Assembly (NCBI GenBank): GCA_946800325.1
Contig: OX326956.1
Location: forward strand, 12,441,167-12,505,166
Length of the DNA: 64,000 bases
Origin: Luzula sylvatica
Lineage: Eukaryota > Streptophyta > Magnoliopsida > Poales > Juncaceae
Reading direction: 5' to 3'
Part shown: piece by piece, positions 12,601-27,600 of the stretch
How positions within the stretch are numbered: position 1 is the first letter of the stretch
How the letters are laid out: each line of letters begins with the position of its first letter
Notes under the pieces: generated by a model
What the model was told of the DNA's origin: nothing
Databases searched by the model: none
What the model saw: only the letters and a program-made list of their open reading frames with translations
Translations under genes and position numbers: made by a program

Positions 12601-15600
12601 ACAATTTTTTTTTAAAAGGTGTTAGACTTATTTTTTTGTATTTTTACGAATTTTTTGAATAAATTGAAATTTGTGTGTGTTAGTCTTCAATTACGGAGTA
12701 TTTTTAGTGCGACAAGAAAATGAATATTTTGCCTGTGTTACACTTCAATTTACTATTTTTTTTAAAACATATCCTAAATTTATTTTTTGAAGGTGTTAAA
12801 CTTCTTTTTTTGCATTTTTACGAAAATTTCGGAAAAAAAGAAATTTTTGTGTGTTAGTCTTCTACTACGGAGTACATTAAGTACGACATGAAAATTGAGT
12901 ATTTTGCTTGTGTTACACTTCAATTTTAACATTTATTAAAATAAATCTTAATTGAATTATTTGAAGGTGTTAGACTTCTGTTTTTGAATTTTGAAGAAAT
13001 TTTTGAAAAATTTGATATATGTGTGTGTTAGTCTTCAATTACGGAGTATTTTGAGTACGACATGAGAATAGAGAATTTTGCTTGTGTTACACTTCAATTT
13101 TAACATTTATACAAAAAATTATCTTTATTGAATTATTTGAAGGTGTTAGACTTCTGTTTTTGCATTTTTATGAAGTTTTTGAAAATATTGAAATTTGTGT
13201 GTGTTAAGTCATCAATTGCGGAGTATTTTGAGCACGGAATAAAATTGAGTATTTTGCTTGTGTTACACTTGAATTCTAACATTGTTTTAAAAAAAATCAC
13301 AATTTTTTTTTTAAAGGTGTTAGACTTATTTTTTTGCATTTTTACGATTTTTTTGAATAAATTGAAATTTGTGTGTGTTACTCTTCAATTACGGAGTATT
13401 TTTAGTGCGACATGAAAATAAGTATTTTGCTCGTGTTACACTTCAATTTACTATTTTTTTTAAAACATATCCTAAATTTATTTTTTGAAGGTGTTAAACT
13501 TCTTTTTTTGCGTTTTGACGAAAATTTCGAAAAAATTGAAATTTATGTGTGTTAGTCTTCAGCTACGGAGTACATTAAGTACGACATAAAAATTGAGTAT
13601 TTTGCTTGTGTTACACTTCAATTTTAATATTTATTAAAATAAATTTTAATTGAATTATTTGAAGGTGTTATACTTCAGTTTTTGCATTTTGAAAATTTTT
13701 TTGAAAATTTTGATATATGTGTGTGTTAGTCTTCAATTACGGAGTATTTTGAGTACGACATGAGAATATAGTATTTTGCTTGTGTTACACTTCAATTTTA
13801 ACATTTAAACAAAAAATTATCTTAATTGAATTATTTGAAGGTGTTAGACTTCTGTTTTTGCATTTTGATGAAGTTTTTGAAAATATTGAAATTTGTGTGT
13901 GTTAAGTCATCAATTGCGGAGTATTTTGAGCACGGAATAAAATTGAGTATTTTGCTTGTGTTACACTTCAATTCTAACATTTTTTTTAAAAATCACAATT
14001 TTATTATTAAAAGGTGCTAGACTTATATTTTTGCATTTTTACGAATGTTTTGAATAGATTGAAATTTGTGTGTGTTAGTCTTCAATTGCGGAGTATTTTT
14101 AGTGTGACACGAAAATGAATATTTTGCTTGTGTTACACTTCAATTTTAGTATTTTTTTTAAAACATATCCTAAATTTATTTTTTGAAAGTGTTAAACTTC
14201 TCTTTTTGCATTTTTTCGAAAATTTCGAAAAAAATGAAATTTGTGTGTGTTAGTCTTCAACTACGGAGTACATTAAGTACGACATGAAAATTGAGTATTT
14301 TGCTTGTGTTACACCTCAATTTTAAATTTTATTAAAATAAATCTTAATTGAATTATTTGAAGGTGTTAGACTTCAGTTTTGGCATTTTGAAGAAAGTTTT
14401 GAAAAATTTGATATATGTGTGTGTTAGTCTTCAATTACGGAGTATTTTGAGTACGACATGAGAATAGAGTATTTTGCTTGTGTTACACTTCAATTTTAAC
14501 ATTTATACAAAAAAATATCTTAATTGAATTATTTGAAGGTGTTAGACTTCTGTTTTTGCATTTATTGGAAGTTTTTGAAAATATTGAAATTTGTGTGTGT
14601 TATGTCATCAATTGCGGAGTATTTTGAGCACGGAATAAAATTGAGTACTTTCCTTGTGTTACACTTCAATTCTAACATTGTTTTAAAAAAATCACAATTT
14701 TTTTTTAAAAGGTGTTAGACTTATTTTTTTGCATTTTTACGAATTTTTTGAATAAATTGAAATTTGTGTGTGTTAGTCTTCAATTACGGAGTATTTCTAT
14801 TGCGACACGAAAACGAATATTTTGCTTGTGTTACACTTCAATTTTAGAATTTTTTTTTAATACATATCCTAAATTTATTTTTTAAAGGTGTTAAACTTCT
14901 CTTTATACATTTTTACGAAAATTTCGAAAAAAATGAAATTTGTGTGGGTCAGTCTTCAACTACGGAGTACATTAAGTACGACATGAAAATTGAGTATTTT
15001 GTTTGTGTTACACTTCAATTTTGCATTTTGAAGAAATTTTTGAAAAATTTGAAATTTGTGTGTGTTAGTCTTCAATTACAGAGTATTTTGAGTACGACAT
15101 GAGAATAGAGTATTTTGCTTGTGTTAAACTACAATTTTAACATTTATACAAAAAAATATCTTAATTGAATTATGTGAAGGTGTTAGACGTCTGTTTTTGC
15201 ATTTTTATGAAGTTTTTAAAAATATTGAAATTTGTGTGTGTTAAGTCATCAATTGCGGAGTATTTTGAGCACGGAACAAAATTGAGTATTTTGCTTGTGT
15301 TGCACTTCAATTCCAACATTATTTTAAAAATAATCACAATTTTTTTTAAAAGGTGTTAGACTTATTTTTTTTTCATTTTTACGAATTTTTTGAATAAATT
15401 GAAAATTGTGTGTGTTAGTCTTCAATTACGGAGTATTTTTAGTGCGACATGAAAATGAGTATTTTGCTTGTGTTACACTTCAATTTTAGTATTTTTTTTA
15501 AAACATATCCTTAATTTATTTTTTGAAGGTGTTAAACTTCTCTTTTCGCATTTTTACGAAATTATCGAAAAAATGAAATTTGTGTGTGTTAGTCTTCAAT

Positions 15601-18600
15601 TACGGAGTGTTTTAAGTACGACATCAAAATTGAGTATTTTGCTTGTGTTGCACTTCAATTTTAACGTTTATTAACATAAATCTTATTTGAATTATTTGAA
15701 GGTGTTAGACTTCAGTTTTAGCATTTTGAAGAAATTTTGGAAAAATTTGAAATTTGTGTGTGTTAGTGTTCAGCTACGGAGTATTTTGAGTACGACATGA
15801 GAATAGAGTATTTTACTTGAGTTACACTTCAATTTTAACATTTATATAAAAAAATATCTTAATTGAATTATTTGAAGGTGTTAGACTTCTGATTTTGCAT
15901 TTTTATGAAGTTTTTGAAAATATTGAAATTTGTGTGTGTTAAGTCATCAATTGCGGAGTATTTGAGCACGGAATAAAATTGAGTATTTTTCTTGTGTTAC
16001 ACTTCAATTCTAACATTTTTTTTAAAAAAAGCACAATTTTTTTTAAAAGGTGTTAGACTTATTTTTTTGCATTTTTACGAATTTTTTGAATAAATTGAAA
16101 ATTGTGTGTGTTAGTCTTCAATTACGGAGTATTTTTAGTGCGACATGAAAATGAGTATTTTGCTTGTGTTACACTTCAATTTTTGTATTTTTTTCAAAAC
16201 ATATCCTAAATTTATTTTTTGAAGGTGTTAGACTTCACTTTTTCCATTTTTAGGAAGTTTTCGAAAAAAATGAAATTTGTGTTTGTTAGTCTTCTACTAC
16301 GGAGTATTTTAAGTACGACATGAAAATTGAGTATTTTGCTTGTGTTACACGTCAATTTTAACATTTATACAAAAAAATATCTTAATTGAATTAGTTGAAG
16401 GTGTGAGACTTCTGTTTTTGCATTTTAATGAAGTTTTTGAAAATATTGAAATTTGTGTGTGTTAAGTCATCAATTGCGGAATATTTTGGGCACGGAATAT
16501 AATTGAGTATTTTTCTTGTGTTACACTTCAATTCTATCATTTTTTTAAAACATATCCTAAATTATTTTTTGAAGGTGTTAAACTTCTCTTTTTGCATTTT
16601 TACGAAATTTTCGAAAAAAATGAAATTTGTGTGTGTTAGACTTCAATTACGGAGTAATTTAAGTAAGACATGAAAATTGAGTATTTTGCTTGTGTTACAC
16701 TTCAATTTTAACATTTATTAAAATAAATTTTAATTGAATTATTTTAAGGTGTTAGACTTCATTTTTTGCATTTTTAATTAATTTTTGAAAAATTTGAAAT
16801 TTGTGTGTAACGTCTTCAATTACGGAGTATTTTGAGTACGACATGACAATAGATTATTTTTCTTGTGTTACACTTCAATTTTGACAGTTATAAAAAAATA
16901 TCTTAATTGAATTATTTGAAGGCGTTAGATTTCTGTTTTTGCATTTTTATGAAGTTTTTGAAAATATTGAAATTTATGTGTGTTAAGTCATCAATTGCGG
17001 AGTATTTAGAGCACGGTATAAAATTGAGTATTTTGCTTGTGTTACACTTCAATTCTAACATTTTTTTTTAAAAAATCACAATTTTTTTTTAAAAGGTGTT
17101 AGACTTATTTTTTTTTTAAAATTGAAATTTGTGTGCGTTAGTCTTCAATTAAGGAATATTTTTAGTGCGACATGAAAATGAGTATTTTGCTTGTGTTACA
17201 CTTCAATTTTAGTATTTTTTTTAAAACATATCCTAAATTTATTTTTTGAAGGTTGTAAACTTCTCTTTTTGCATTCTTACGAAATTTTGGAAAAAAATGA
17301 AATTTGTGTGTGTTAGTCTTCAATTACGGAGTATTTTAAGTACGACATGAAAATTAAGTATTTTGTTTGTGTTACACTTCAATTTTAACATTTATTAAAA
17401 TAAATCATAATTGAATTATTTGAAGGTGTTAGACTTCTCTTTTTGCAATTTGAAGAAATTTTTGAAAAATTTGAAATTTGTGTGTGTTAGTCATCAATTA
17501 CGGAGTATTTTGAGTACGACATGAGAATAGAGTATTTTACTTGTGTTACACTTCAATTTTAACATTTATATAAAGAAATATCTTAATTGAATTATTTCAA
17601 GGTGTTAGACTTCTGTTTTTGCATTTATATGAAGTGTTTGAAAATATTGACATTTGTGTGTGTTAAGTCATCAATTGCGGTCTATTTTGAGCACGGAATA
17701 AAATAGAGTATTTTACTTGTGTTACACTTCAATTCTAACATTTTTTTAAAAAAAATCACAATTTTATTTTTAAAAGATATTAGACTTATGTTTTTGCATT
17801 TTTACGAATTTTTTGAAAAAATTGAAATTTGTGTGCGTTGGTTTTCAATTACGGAATATTTTTAGTACGACATGAAAATAAGTATTTTGCTTGTGATACA
17901 CTTCAATTTTAGTATTTTTTTTAAATCATATCCTTAAATTATTTTTTGTAGGTTGTAAACTTCTCTTTTTGCATTTTTAAGAAATTATCGAAAAAATGAA
18001 ATTTGTGTGTGTTAGTCTTCAATGACGGAGTATTTTAAGTACGACATGAAAATTGAGTATTTTGCTTGTGTTACACTTCAATTTTGACATTTATTAAAAT
18101 AAATCTTAATTGAATTATTTGAAGGTGTTAGACTTCAGTTTTTGAATTTATAAGAAATTTTTGAAAAATTTGAAATTTGTGTGTGTTAGTCTTCAATTAC
18201 TGATTTTTTTGAGTACGACATGAGAATAGAGTATATTGCTAGTGTTACACGTCAATTTAAGCATTTATACAAAAAAATATTTTAATTGAATTATTTGAAG
18301 GTGTTAGACTTCCATTTTTTCATTTTTATGAAGTTTTTGAAAATATTGAAATTTGTGTGTGTTAAGTCATCAATTGCGGAGTATTTTGAGCACGGAATAA
18401 AATTGAGTATTTTGCTTGTGTCACACTTCAGTTCTAACATTTTTTTTAAAAAAATCACAAATTTTTTTTAAAAGGTGTCAGACTTATTTTTTTTGCATTT
18501 TTAAGTATTTTTTTAAAAAAATGAAAATTGTGTGTGTTAGTCATCAATTACGGAGTATTTTTAGTACGACATGCAAATGAGTATTTTGCCTGTGTTACAC

Positions 18601-21600
18601 TTAAGTTTTAGTATTTTTTTTAAAACATATCCTTAATTTATTTTTTGAAGGTGTTAAACTTCTCTTTTTGCATTTTTACAAAATTTTCGAAAAAAAGAAA
18701 TTTGTGTGTGTTAGTCTTCAATTACGGAGTATTTTAAGTACGACATGAAAATTGAGTATTTTGCTTGTGTTACACTTTAATTTTAACATTTATTAAAATA
18801 AATCTTAATTGAATTATTTGAAGGTTTTAGACTTCACTTTTTGCATTTTTAAGAAATATTTGAAAATTTTGAAATTTGTGTGTGTTAGTCTTCAATTACG
18901 GAGTCTTTTGAGTACGACATGAAAATCGAGTATTTTGATTGTGTTACACTTCAATTTTAACATTTATTAAAAAATATCTTAATTGAATTATTTGAAGGTG
19001 TTAGACTTCTGTTTTTGCATTATTATGAAGCTTTTGAAAATATTGAAATTTGGGTGTGTTAAGTCATCAATTGCGGAGTATTTTGAGCACGGAATAAAAT
19101 TGAGTATTTTGCTTGTGTTACATTTCAATTCTAACATTTTTTTTTAAAAAAATAACAATTTATTTTTTAAAAGGTGTTAGACTTATTTTTTTGCATTTTT
19201 ACGAATTTTTTGAATAATTTGAAATTTGTGTGTGTTAGTCTTGAATTACGGAGTATTTTTAGTGCGACATGAAAATGAGTATTTTGCTTGTGCTAAACAT
19301 CAATTTTAGTATATTTTTTCAAAACATATCCTAAATTTATTTTTTGAAGGTGTCAAACTTCTCTTTTTGCATTTTTATGAAATTTTCGAAAAAAATGAAA
19401 TTTGTGTGTGTTAGTCTTCAATTACGGAGTATTTAAAGTACGATATGAAAATTGAGTATTTTGATTGTGTTACACTTCAATTTTAACAATTATTAAAATA
19501 TATCTTAATTGAATTATTTGAAGATATTAGACTTCAGTTTTTGCATTATGAAGAAATTTTTGAAAAATTTGAAATTTGTGTGTGTTAGTCTTCAATTACG
19601 GAGTATTTTGAGTACGACATGAGAATAGAGTATTTTTCTTGTGTTACACTTCAATTTTAACATTTATAAAAAAATATTTTAATTGAATTATTTCAAGGTG
19701 TTAGACTTCTGTTTTTGCATTTATATGAAGTTTATGAAAATATTGAAATTTGTGTGTGTTAAGTAATCAATTGCGGAGTATTTTGAGCACGGAATAAAAT
19801 TGAGTATTTTGCTTGTGTTACACTTCAATTCTAGAATTTTTTAAAGAAAAATCACAATTTTCTTTTTAAAAGGTATTGGACTTATGTTTTTGCATTTTTA
19901 CGAATGTTTTGAAAAAATTGAAATTTGTGTGCATTAGTTTTCAATTACGGAGTATGTTTAGTGCGACATGAAAATGAGTATTTTGCTTGTGTTACACTTC
20001 AATTTTAGTATTTTTTTTAAAACATATCCTCAATTTATTTTTTGAAGGTGTCAAACTTCTCGTTTTGCATTTTTACGAAATTTTCGAAAAATAGGAAATT
20101 TGTGTGTGTTAGTCTTCAATTACGGAGTATTTTGAGTACGACATGAGAATTGAGTATTTTTCTTGTGTTACACTTCAATTTTAACATTTATAAAAAAAAA
20201 TATCTTCATTGAATGATTTGAAGGTGTTAGACTTTTGTTTTTGCATTTTTATGAAGTTTTTGAAAATATTGAAATTTCTGTGTGTTGAGTCATCAATTGC
20301 GGAGTATTTAGAGCACGGAATAAAATTGAGTATTTTGTTTGTGTTACACTTCAATTCTAACATTTTTTTAAAAAAAATCAAAATTAATTTTTAAAAGGTG
20401 TTAGACTTATTTTTTTGCATTTTTACGAATTTTTTGAAAAAATTGAAATTTTTGTGCGCTAGTCTTCAATTACGGAGTATTTCTAGTGCGACATGACAAT
20501 GAGTATTTTGCTTGTGTTACACTTCAATTTTAGCATTTTTTTTAAAACTTATCCTAAATTTATTTTTTGAAGGTGTTAAACTTCTCTTTTTGCATTTTTA
20601 CGAAATTTTGGAAAAAATTGAAATTTGTGTGTGTTAGTCTTCAATTACGGAGTATTTTAAGTACGACATGAAAATTGAGTATTTTGCTTGTGTTACACCT
20701 CAATTTTAACATTTATTAAAATAAATCTTAATTGAATTATTTGAAGGTGTTAGACTTCAGTTTTTGCATTTTTAAGAAATTTTTGAAAAATTTGAAATTT
20801 GTGTGTGTTAGTCTTCAATTACGGAGTATTTTGAGTACGACATGAGAATAGACTATTTTGCTTGTGTTACACTTGAATTTTAACATTTATACAAAAAAAT
20901 ATCTTAATTGAATTATTCGAAGGTGTTAGACTTCTGTTTTGGCATTTTTATGAAGTTTTTGAAAATATTGAAATTTGTGTGTGTTAAGTCATCAATTGCG
21001 GAGTTTTTTGAGCACGGAATAAAATTGAGTATTTTGCTTGTGTTACACTTCAATTCTAACATTTTTTTAAAAAAAATCACAATTTTATTTTTAAAAGGTA
21101 TTAGACTTACGTTTTTGCATTTTTACGAATTTTTTGAAAAAATTCAAATTTGTGTGCGTTAGTCTTCAATTACGGAGTATTTTTAGTGCGACATGAAAAT
21201 GAGTTTTTTGCTTGTGTTGCACTTCAATTTTAGTATATTTTCTAAAACATATCCTAAATTTATTTTTTGGAGGTGTTAAACTTCTCTTTTTGCATTTTTA
21301 CGAAATTTTCGAAAAAAATTAAATTTGTGTGTGTTAGTCTTCAATTACGGAGTATTTTAAGTACGACATGAAAATTGAGTACTTTTCTTGTGTTACACTT
21401 TAATTTTAACATTTATTAAAATAAATCTTAATTGAATTATTTGAAGGTTTTAGACTTCAATTTTTTGCATTTTTAAGAAATTTTTGAAAAATTTGAAATT
21501 TATGTGTGTTAGTCTTCAATTACGGAGTCTTTTGAGTACGACATGAAAATCGAGTATTTTACTTGTGTTACACTTCAATTTTAACATTTATTAGAAAATA

Positions 21601-24600
21601 TCTTAATTGAATTATTTGAAGGTTAGACTTCTGTTTTTGCATTTTTATGAAGCTTTTGAAAATATTGAAATTTGTGTGTGTTAAGTCATCAATTGCGGAG
21701 TATTTTGAGCACGGAATAAAATTGAGTATTTTGCTTGTGTCACACTTCAGTTCTAACATTTTTTAAAAAAAAATCACAAATTTTTTTTAAAAGGTGTCAG
21801 ACTTATTTTTTTTGCATTTTCAAGTATTTTTTGAAAAAAATGAAAATTGTGTGTGTTAGTCATCAATTACGGAGTATTTTTAGTACGACGTGAAAATGAG
21901 TATTTTGCCTGTGTTACACTTCAATTTCAGTATATTTTTTAAAACATATCCTGAATTTATTTTTTGAAGGTGTTAAACTTCTCTTTTTGCATTTTTACGA
22001 AATTTTCGGAAAAAATGAAATTTGTGTGTGTTAGTCTTCAATTACGGAGTATTTTAAGTACGACATGAAAATTATGTATTTTGCTTGTGTTACACTTCAA
22101 TTTTAACATTTATTAAAATAAATCTTAATTGAAATATTTGAAGATGTTAGACTTCAGTTTTTGCAATTTGAAGAAATTTTTGAAAATTTGAAATTTGTGT
22201 GTGTTAGTCTTCAATTACGGAGTATTTTGAGTACGACATGAGAATATAGTATTTTGCTTGTGTTATACTTCAATTTTAACATTTATAAAAAATATCTTAA
22301 TTGAATTACTTGAAGGTGTTAGACTTCTGTTTTTGCATTTATATGAAGTTTATAAAAATATTGAAATTTGTGTGCGTTAAATCATCAATTGCGGAGTATT
22401 TTGAGCATGGAATAAAATTGAGTATTTTGCTTGTGTTACACTTCAATTCTAGAATTTAAAAAAAAAATCACAATTTTCTTTTTAAAAGGTATTGGACTTA
22501 TGTTTTTGCATTTTTACGAATTTTTTGTAAAAATTGAAATTTGTGTGGATTAGTTTTCAATTACGGAGTATATTTAGTGCGACATGAAAATGAGTATTTT
22601 GCTTGTGTTACATTTCAATTTTAGTATTTTTTTTTAAAACGTATCCTTAATTTATTTTTTGAAGGTGTTAAACTTCTCTTTTTGCATTTTTATGAAATTT
22701 TCGAAAAATAGGAAATTTGTGTGTGTTAGTCTCCAATTACGGAGTATTTTAAGTTCGACATGAAAATTGATCATTTTGCTTGTGTTACACTTCAATTTTA
22801 ACATTTATTAAAATAAATCTTAATTGAATTATTTTAAGGTGTTAGACTTCAGTTTTTGCATTTTTGAGAAATTTTGGAAAAAAAATGAAAATTGTGTGTG
22901 TTAGTCTTCAATTACGGAGTATTTTAAGTACGGCATGAAAATTGAGTAGTTTGCTTGTGTTACACTTCAATTTTAAAATTTATTAAAATAAATCTTAATT
23001 GAATTATTTGAAGGTGTTAGACTTCAGTTTTTGCATTTTGAAGAAATTTTTGAAAAATTTGAAATTTGTGTGTGTTAGTCTTCAATTACGGAGTACATTA
23101 AGTACGACATGAAAATTGAGTATTTTGCTTGTGTTACACTTCAATTTTAACATTTATTAAAATAAATCTTAATTGAATTATTTGAAGGTGTTAGACTTCA
23201 GTTTTTGCATTTTGAAGAAATTTTTGAAAAATTTGATATATGTGTGTGTTAGTCTTCAATTACGGAGTATTTTGAGTACGACATGAGAATAGAGTATTTT
23301 GCTTGTGTTACACTTCACTTTTTACATTTATGCAAAAAATTAACTTAATTGAATTATTTGAAGGTGTTAGACTTCTGTTTTTGCATTTTTATGAAGTTTT
23401 TGAAAATATTGAAATTTGTGTGTGTCAAGTCATCAATTGCGGAGTATTTTGAGCACGGAATAAAATTGAGTATTTTGCTTGTGTTACACTTCAATTCTAA
23501 TATTTTTTTAAAAAAAATCACAAATTTTTTTTAAAAGGTGTTGGACTTATTTTTTTGCATTTTTACGAATTTTTTGAATTAATTGAAATTTGTGTGTGTT
23601 ACTCTTCAATTATGGAGTATTTTTAGTGCAACATGAAAATGAGTATTGTGCTTGTGTTAAACTTCAATTTTAGTATTTTTTTTTAAACATATCCTAAATT
23701 TATTTTTTGAAGGTGTTAAACTTCTCTTTTTGCATTTTTACGAAAGTTTCGAAAAAAAATGAAATTTGTGTGTGTTAGTCTTCAACAACGGAGTACATTA
23801 AGTACGACATGAAAATTGAGTATTTTGCTTGTGTTACACTTCAATTTTAACATTTATTAAAATAAATCTTAATTGAATTATTTGAAGGTGTTAGACTTCA
23901 GTTTTTGCATTTTGAAGAAATTTTTGAAAAATTTGAAATTTGTGTGTGTTAGTCTTCAATTACGGAGTATTTTGAGTACGACATGAGAATACAGTATTTT
24001 GCGTGTGTTACACTTCAATTTTAACATTTATATAAAAATAAATATCTTAATTGAATTTTTTTAAAAGGTGTTAAACTTATTTTTTTTACATTTCTACGAA
24101 TTTTTTGAAAAAATTGAAATTTGTGTGCGTTTGTTTTCAATTACAGAGTATTTTTAGTGCGACACGAAAATGAGTATGTTGCTTGTGTTACACTTCAATT
24201 TTATTATTTTTTATATAACATATCCTAAATTTATTTTTAGAAGGTGCTAAACTTCCCTTTTTGCATTTCTACGAAATTTTGGAAAAAAATGAAATTTGTG
24301 TGTGTTAGTCTTCAATTACGGAGTATTTTAAGTACGACATGAAAATTGAGTATTTTGCTTGTGTTACACTTCAATTTTACCATTTATTAAAATAAATCTT
24401 AATTGAATTATTTGAAGGTGTTGGATTTCAGTTTTTGCATTTTTACGAAATTTTTTAAAAATTTGAAATTTGTGTGTGTTGGTCTTCAATTACGGAGTAT
24501 TTTTAGTACGACATGAGAATAGTGTATTTTTCTTGTGTTAGACTTCAATTTTATCATTTATACAAAAAATATCTTAATTGAATTATTTGAAGGTGTTAGA

Positions 24601-27600
24601 CTTATGTTTTTGCGTTTTTAGGATGTTTTTGAAAATATTGAAATTTGTGTGTGTTAAGTCATCAATTGCGGAGTATTTTGAGCACGGAATAAAACTGAGT
24701 TTTTGCTTGTGTTACACTTCAATTTTAACATTTTTTTAAAAACAATCAAAATTTTTTTTTAAAAGGTGTGAAACTTATTTTTTTGCATTTTTACGAATTT
24801 TTTGAAAAAATTGAAATTTGTGTGTGTTAGTCTTCAATTACGGAGTATTTTTAGTGCGACATGAAAATGAGTATTTTGTTTGTGTTACACTTCAATTTTA
24901 GTATTTTTTTTAAAACATATCCTAAATTTATTTTTTGAAAGTGTCAAACTTCACTTTTTGCATTTCTACGAAATTTTGGAAAAAAATGAAATTTGTGTGT
25001 GTTAGTCTTCAATTACGGAGTATTTTAAGAACGACATGAAAATTGAGTTTTTTGCTTGTGTTACACTTCAATTTTAACATTTATTAATATAAATCTTAAT
25101 TGAATTATTTGAAGGTGTTGGACTTCAGTTTTTTGCATTTTTAAGAAAGTTTTGAAAATTTTGATATTTGTGTGTCTTAGTCTTCAATTACAGAGTATTT
25201 TGAGTACGACATGAGAATAGAGAATTTTGCTTGTGTTACACTTCAATTTTAACATTTATATAAAAAAATATCTTAATTGAATTATTTGAAGGTGTTAGAC
25301 TTCTGTTTTTTCGTTTATATGAAGTTTTTGAAAATATTGAAATTTGTGTCCGTTAAGTCATCCATTGCGGAGTATTTTGAGCATGGAATAAAATTGGGTA
25401 TTTCTCTTGTGTTACATTTCAATTCTAACATTTTTTTAAAAAAAATCGTAATTTTTTTTTAAAAGATGTTAGACTTATTTTTTTGCATTTTTACGAATTT
25501 TTTGAAAAAATTGAAATTTGTGTGTGTTAGTCTTCAATTACGGAGTATTTTTAGTACGACATGATAATGAGTATTTTGCTTGTGTTACACTTCAATTTTA
25601 GTATTTTTTATAAAACATATCCTAAATTTATCTTTTGAAGGTGTTAAACTTCTCTTTTTGCATTATTACGAAATTTAGGAAAAAAATGAAATTTCTGTGT
25701 GTTAGTCTTCAATTAGGGGAGTATTTTATGTATGACATGAAAATTGACTATTTTGCTTGTGTACACTTCAATTTTAACATTTATTAAAATAAATCTTAAT
25801 TGAATTATTTGAAAGTGTTAGACATCATTTTTTCCATTTTTGAGAAATTTTTGAAAAATTTGAAAATTGTGTGTGTTAGTCTTCAATTACGGAGTATTTT
25901 GAGTACGACGTGAGAACAGAGTTTTTTGCTTGTGTTACACTTCAATTTTAACGTTTATAAATTTAAATCTTAATTGAATTATTTGAAAGTGTTAGACTTC
26001 AGTTTTTGCATTTTTATGAAATTTTTTAAAAATTTGAAATTTCTGTGTGTTAGTCTTCTATTACGGAGTCTTTTGAGTACGACATGAGAATAGAGTATTT
26101 TGCTTGTGTTACAATTCAATTTTAACATTTATAAAAAAATATCTTAATTGAATTATTTGAAAGTGTTAGACTTCTATTTTTGCATTTATATGAAGTTTTT
26201 GAAAATATTGAAATTTGTGTGTGTTAAGTCATCAATTGCGGAGTATTTTGAGCACGGAATAAAATTGAGTATTTTTCTTGTGTTACACTTCAATTCTAAC
26301 ATTTTTTTAAAAAAAATCACAATTTTTTTTTAAAAGGTGTTAGACTTATTTTTTTGCATTTTCACGAATTTTTTGAAAAAATTGAAATTTGTGTGTGTTA
26401 GTCTTCAATTACGGTGTATTTTTAGTGCGACATGAAAATGAGTATTTTGCTTGTGTTACACTTCAATTTTAGCATTTTTTTTAAAACATATCCTAAATTT
26501 ATTTTTTGAAAGTGTCAAACTTCTCTTTTTGCATTTCTACGAAATTTTGGAAAAAAATGAAATTTGTGTGTGTTAGTCTTCAATTACGGAGTATTTTAAG
26601 TACGACATGAAAATTAAGTATTTTGCTTGTGTTACACTTCAATTTTAACATTTATTAAAATAAATCTTAACTGAATTAATTGAAGGTGTTAGACTTCAGT
26701 TTTTGTATTTTTAAGAAATTTTTGAAAAATTTGAAATTTGTGTGTGTTAGTCTTCAATTACGGAGTCTTTCGAGTACGACATGAAAATTGAGTATTTTCC
26801 TTGTGTTACACTTCGATTTTAACATTTATTAAAATAAATCTTAATTGAATTATTTGAAGGTGTTAGACTTCAGTTTTTGCATTTCGAAGAAATTTTTGAA
26901 AAATTTGAAATTTGTATGTGTTAGTCTTCAATTACGGAGTAATTTGAGTACGACATGAGAATAGAGAATTTTGCTTGTGTACACTTCAATTTAACATTTA
27001 TTAAAATAAATTTTAATTGAGTTATTTGAAGGTGTTAGACTTCTGATTTTGCATTTTTATGAAGTTTTTGAAAATATTGAAATTTGTGTGTGTTGAGTCA
27101 TCAATTGCGGAGTATTTTGAGCACGGAATAAAATTGAGTATTTTGTTTGTGTTACACTTCAATTCTAACATTTTTTTAAAAAAAATCAAAATTAATTTTT
27201 AAAAGGTGTTAGACGTATTTTTTTGCATTTTTACGAATTTTTTGAAAAAATTGAAATTTTTGTGCGTTTGTCTTCAATTATGGAGTATTTCTAGTGCGAC
27301 ATGACAATGAGTATTTTGCTTGTGTTACACTTCAATTTTAGTAGTTTTTTTAAAACTTATCCTAAATTTATTTTTTGAAGGTGTTAAACTTCTCTTTTTG
27401 CATTTTTACGAAATTTTGGAAAAAATTGAAATTTGTGTGTGTTAGTCTTCAATTAAGGAGTATTTTAAGTACGACATGAAAATTGAGTATTTTGCTTGAG
27501 TTACACCTCAATTTTAACATTTATTAAAATAAATCTTTATTGAATTATTTGAAGGTGTTAGACTTCAGTTTTTGCATTTTTAAGAAATTTTTGAAAAATT

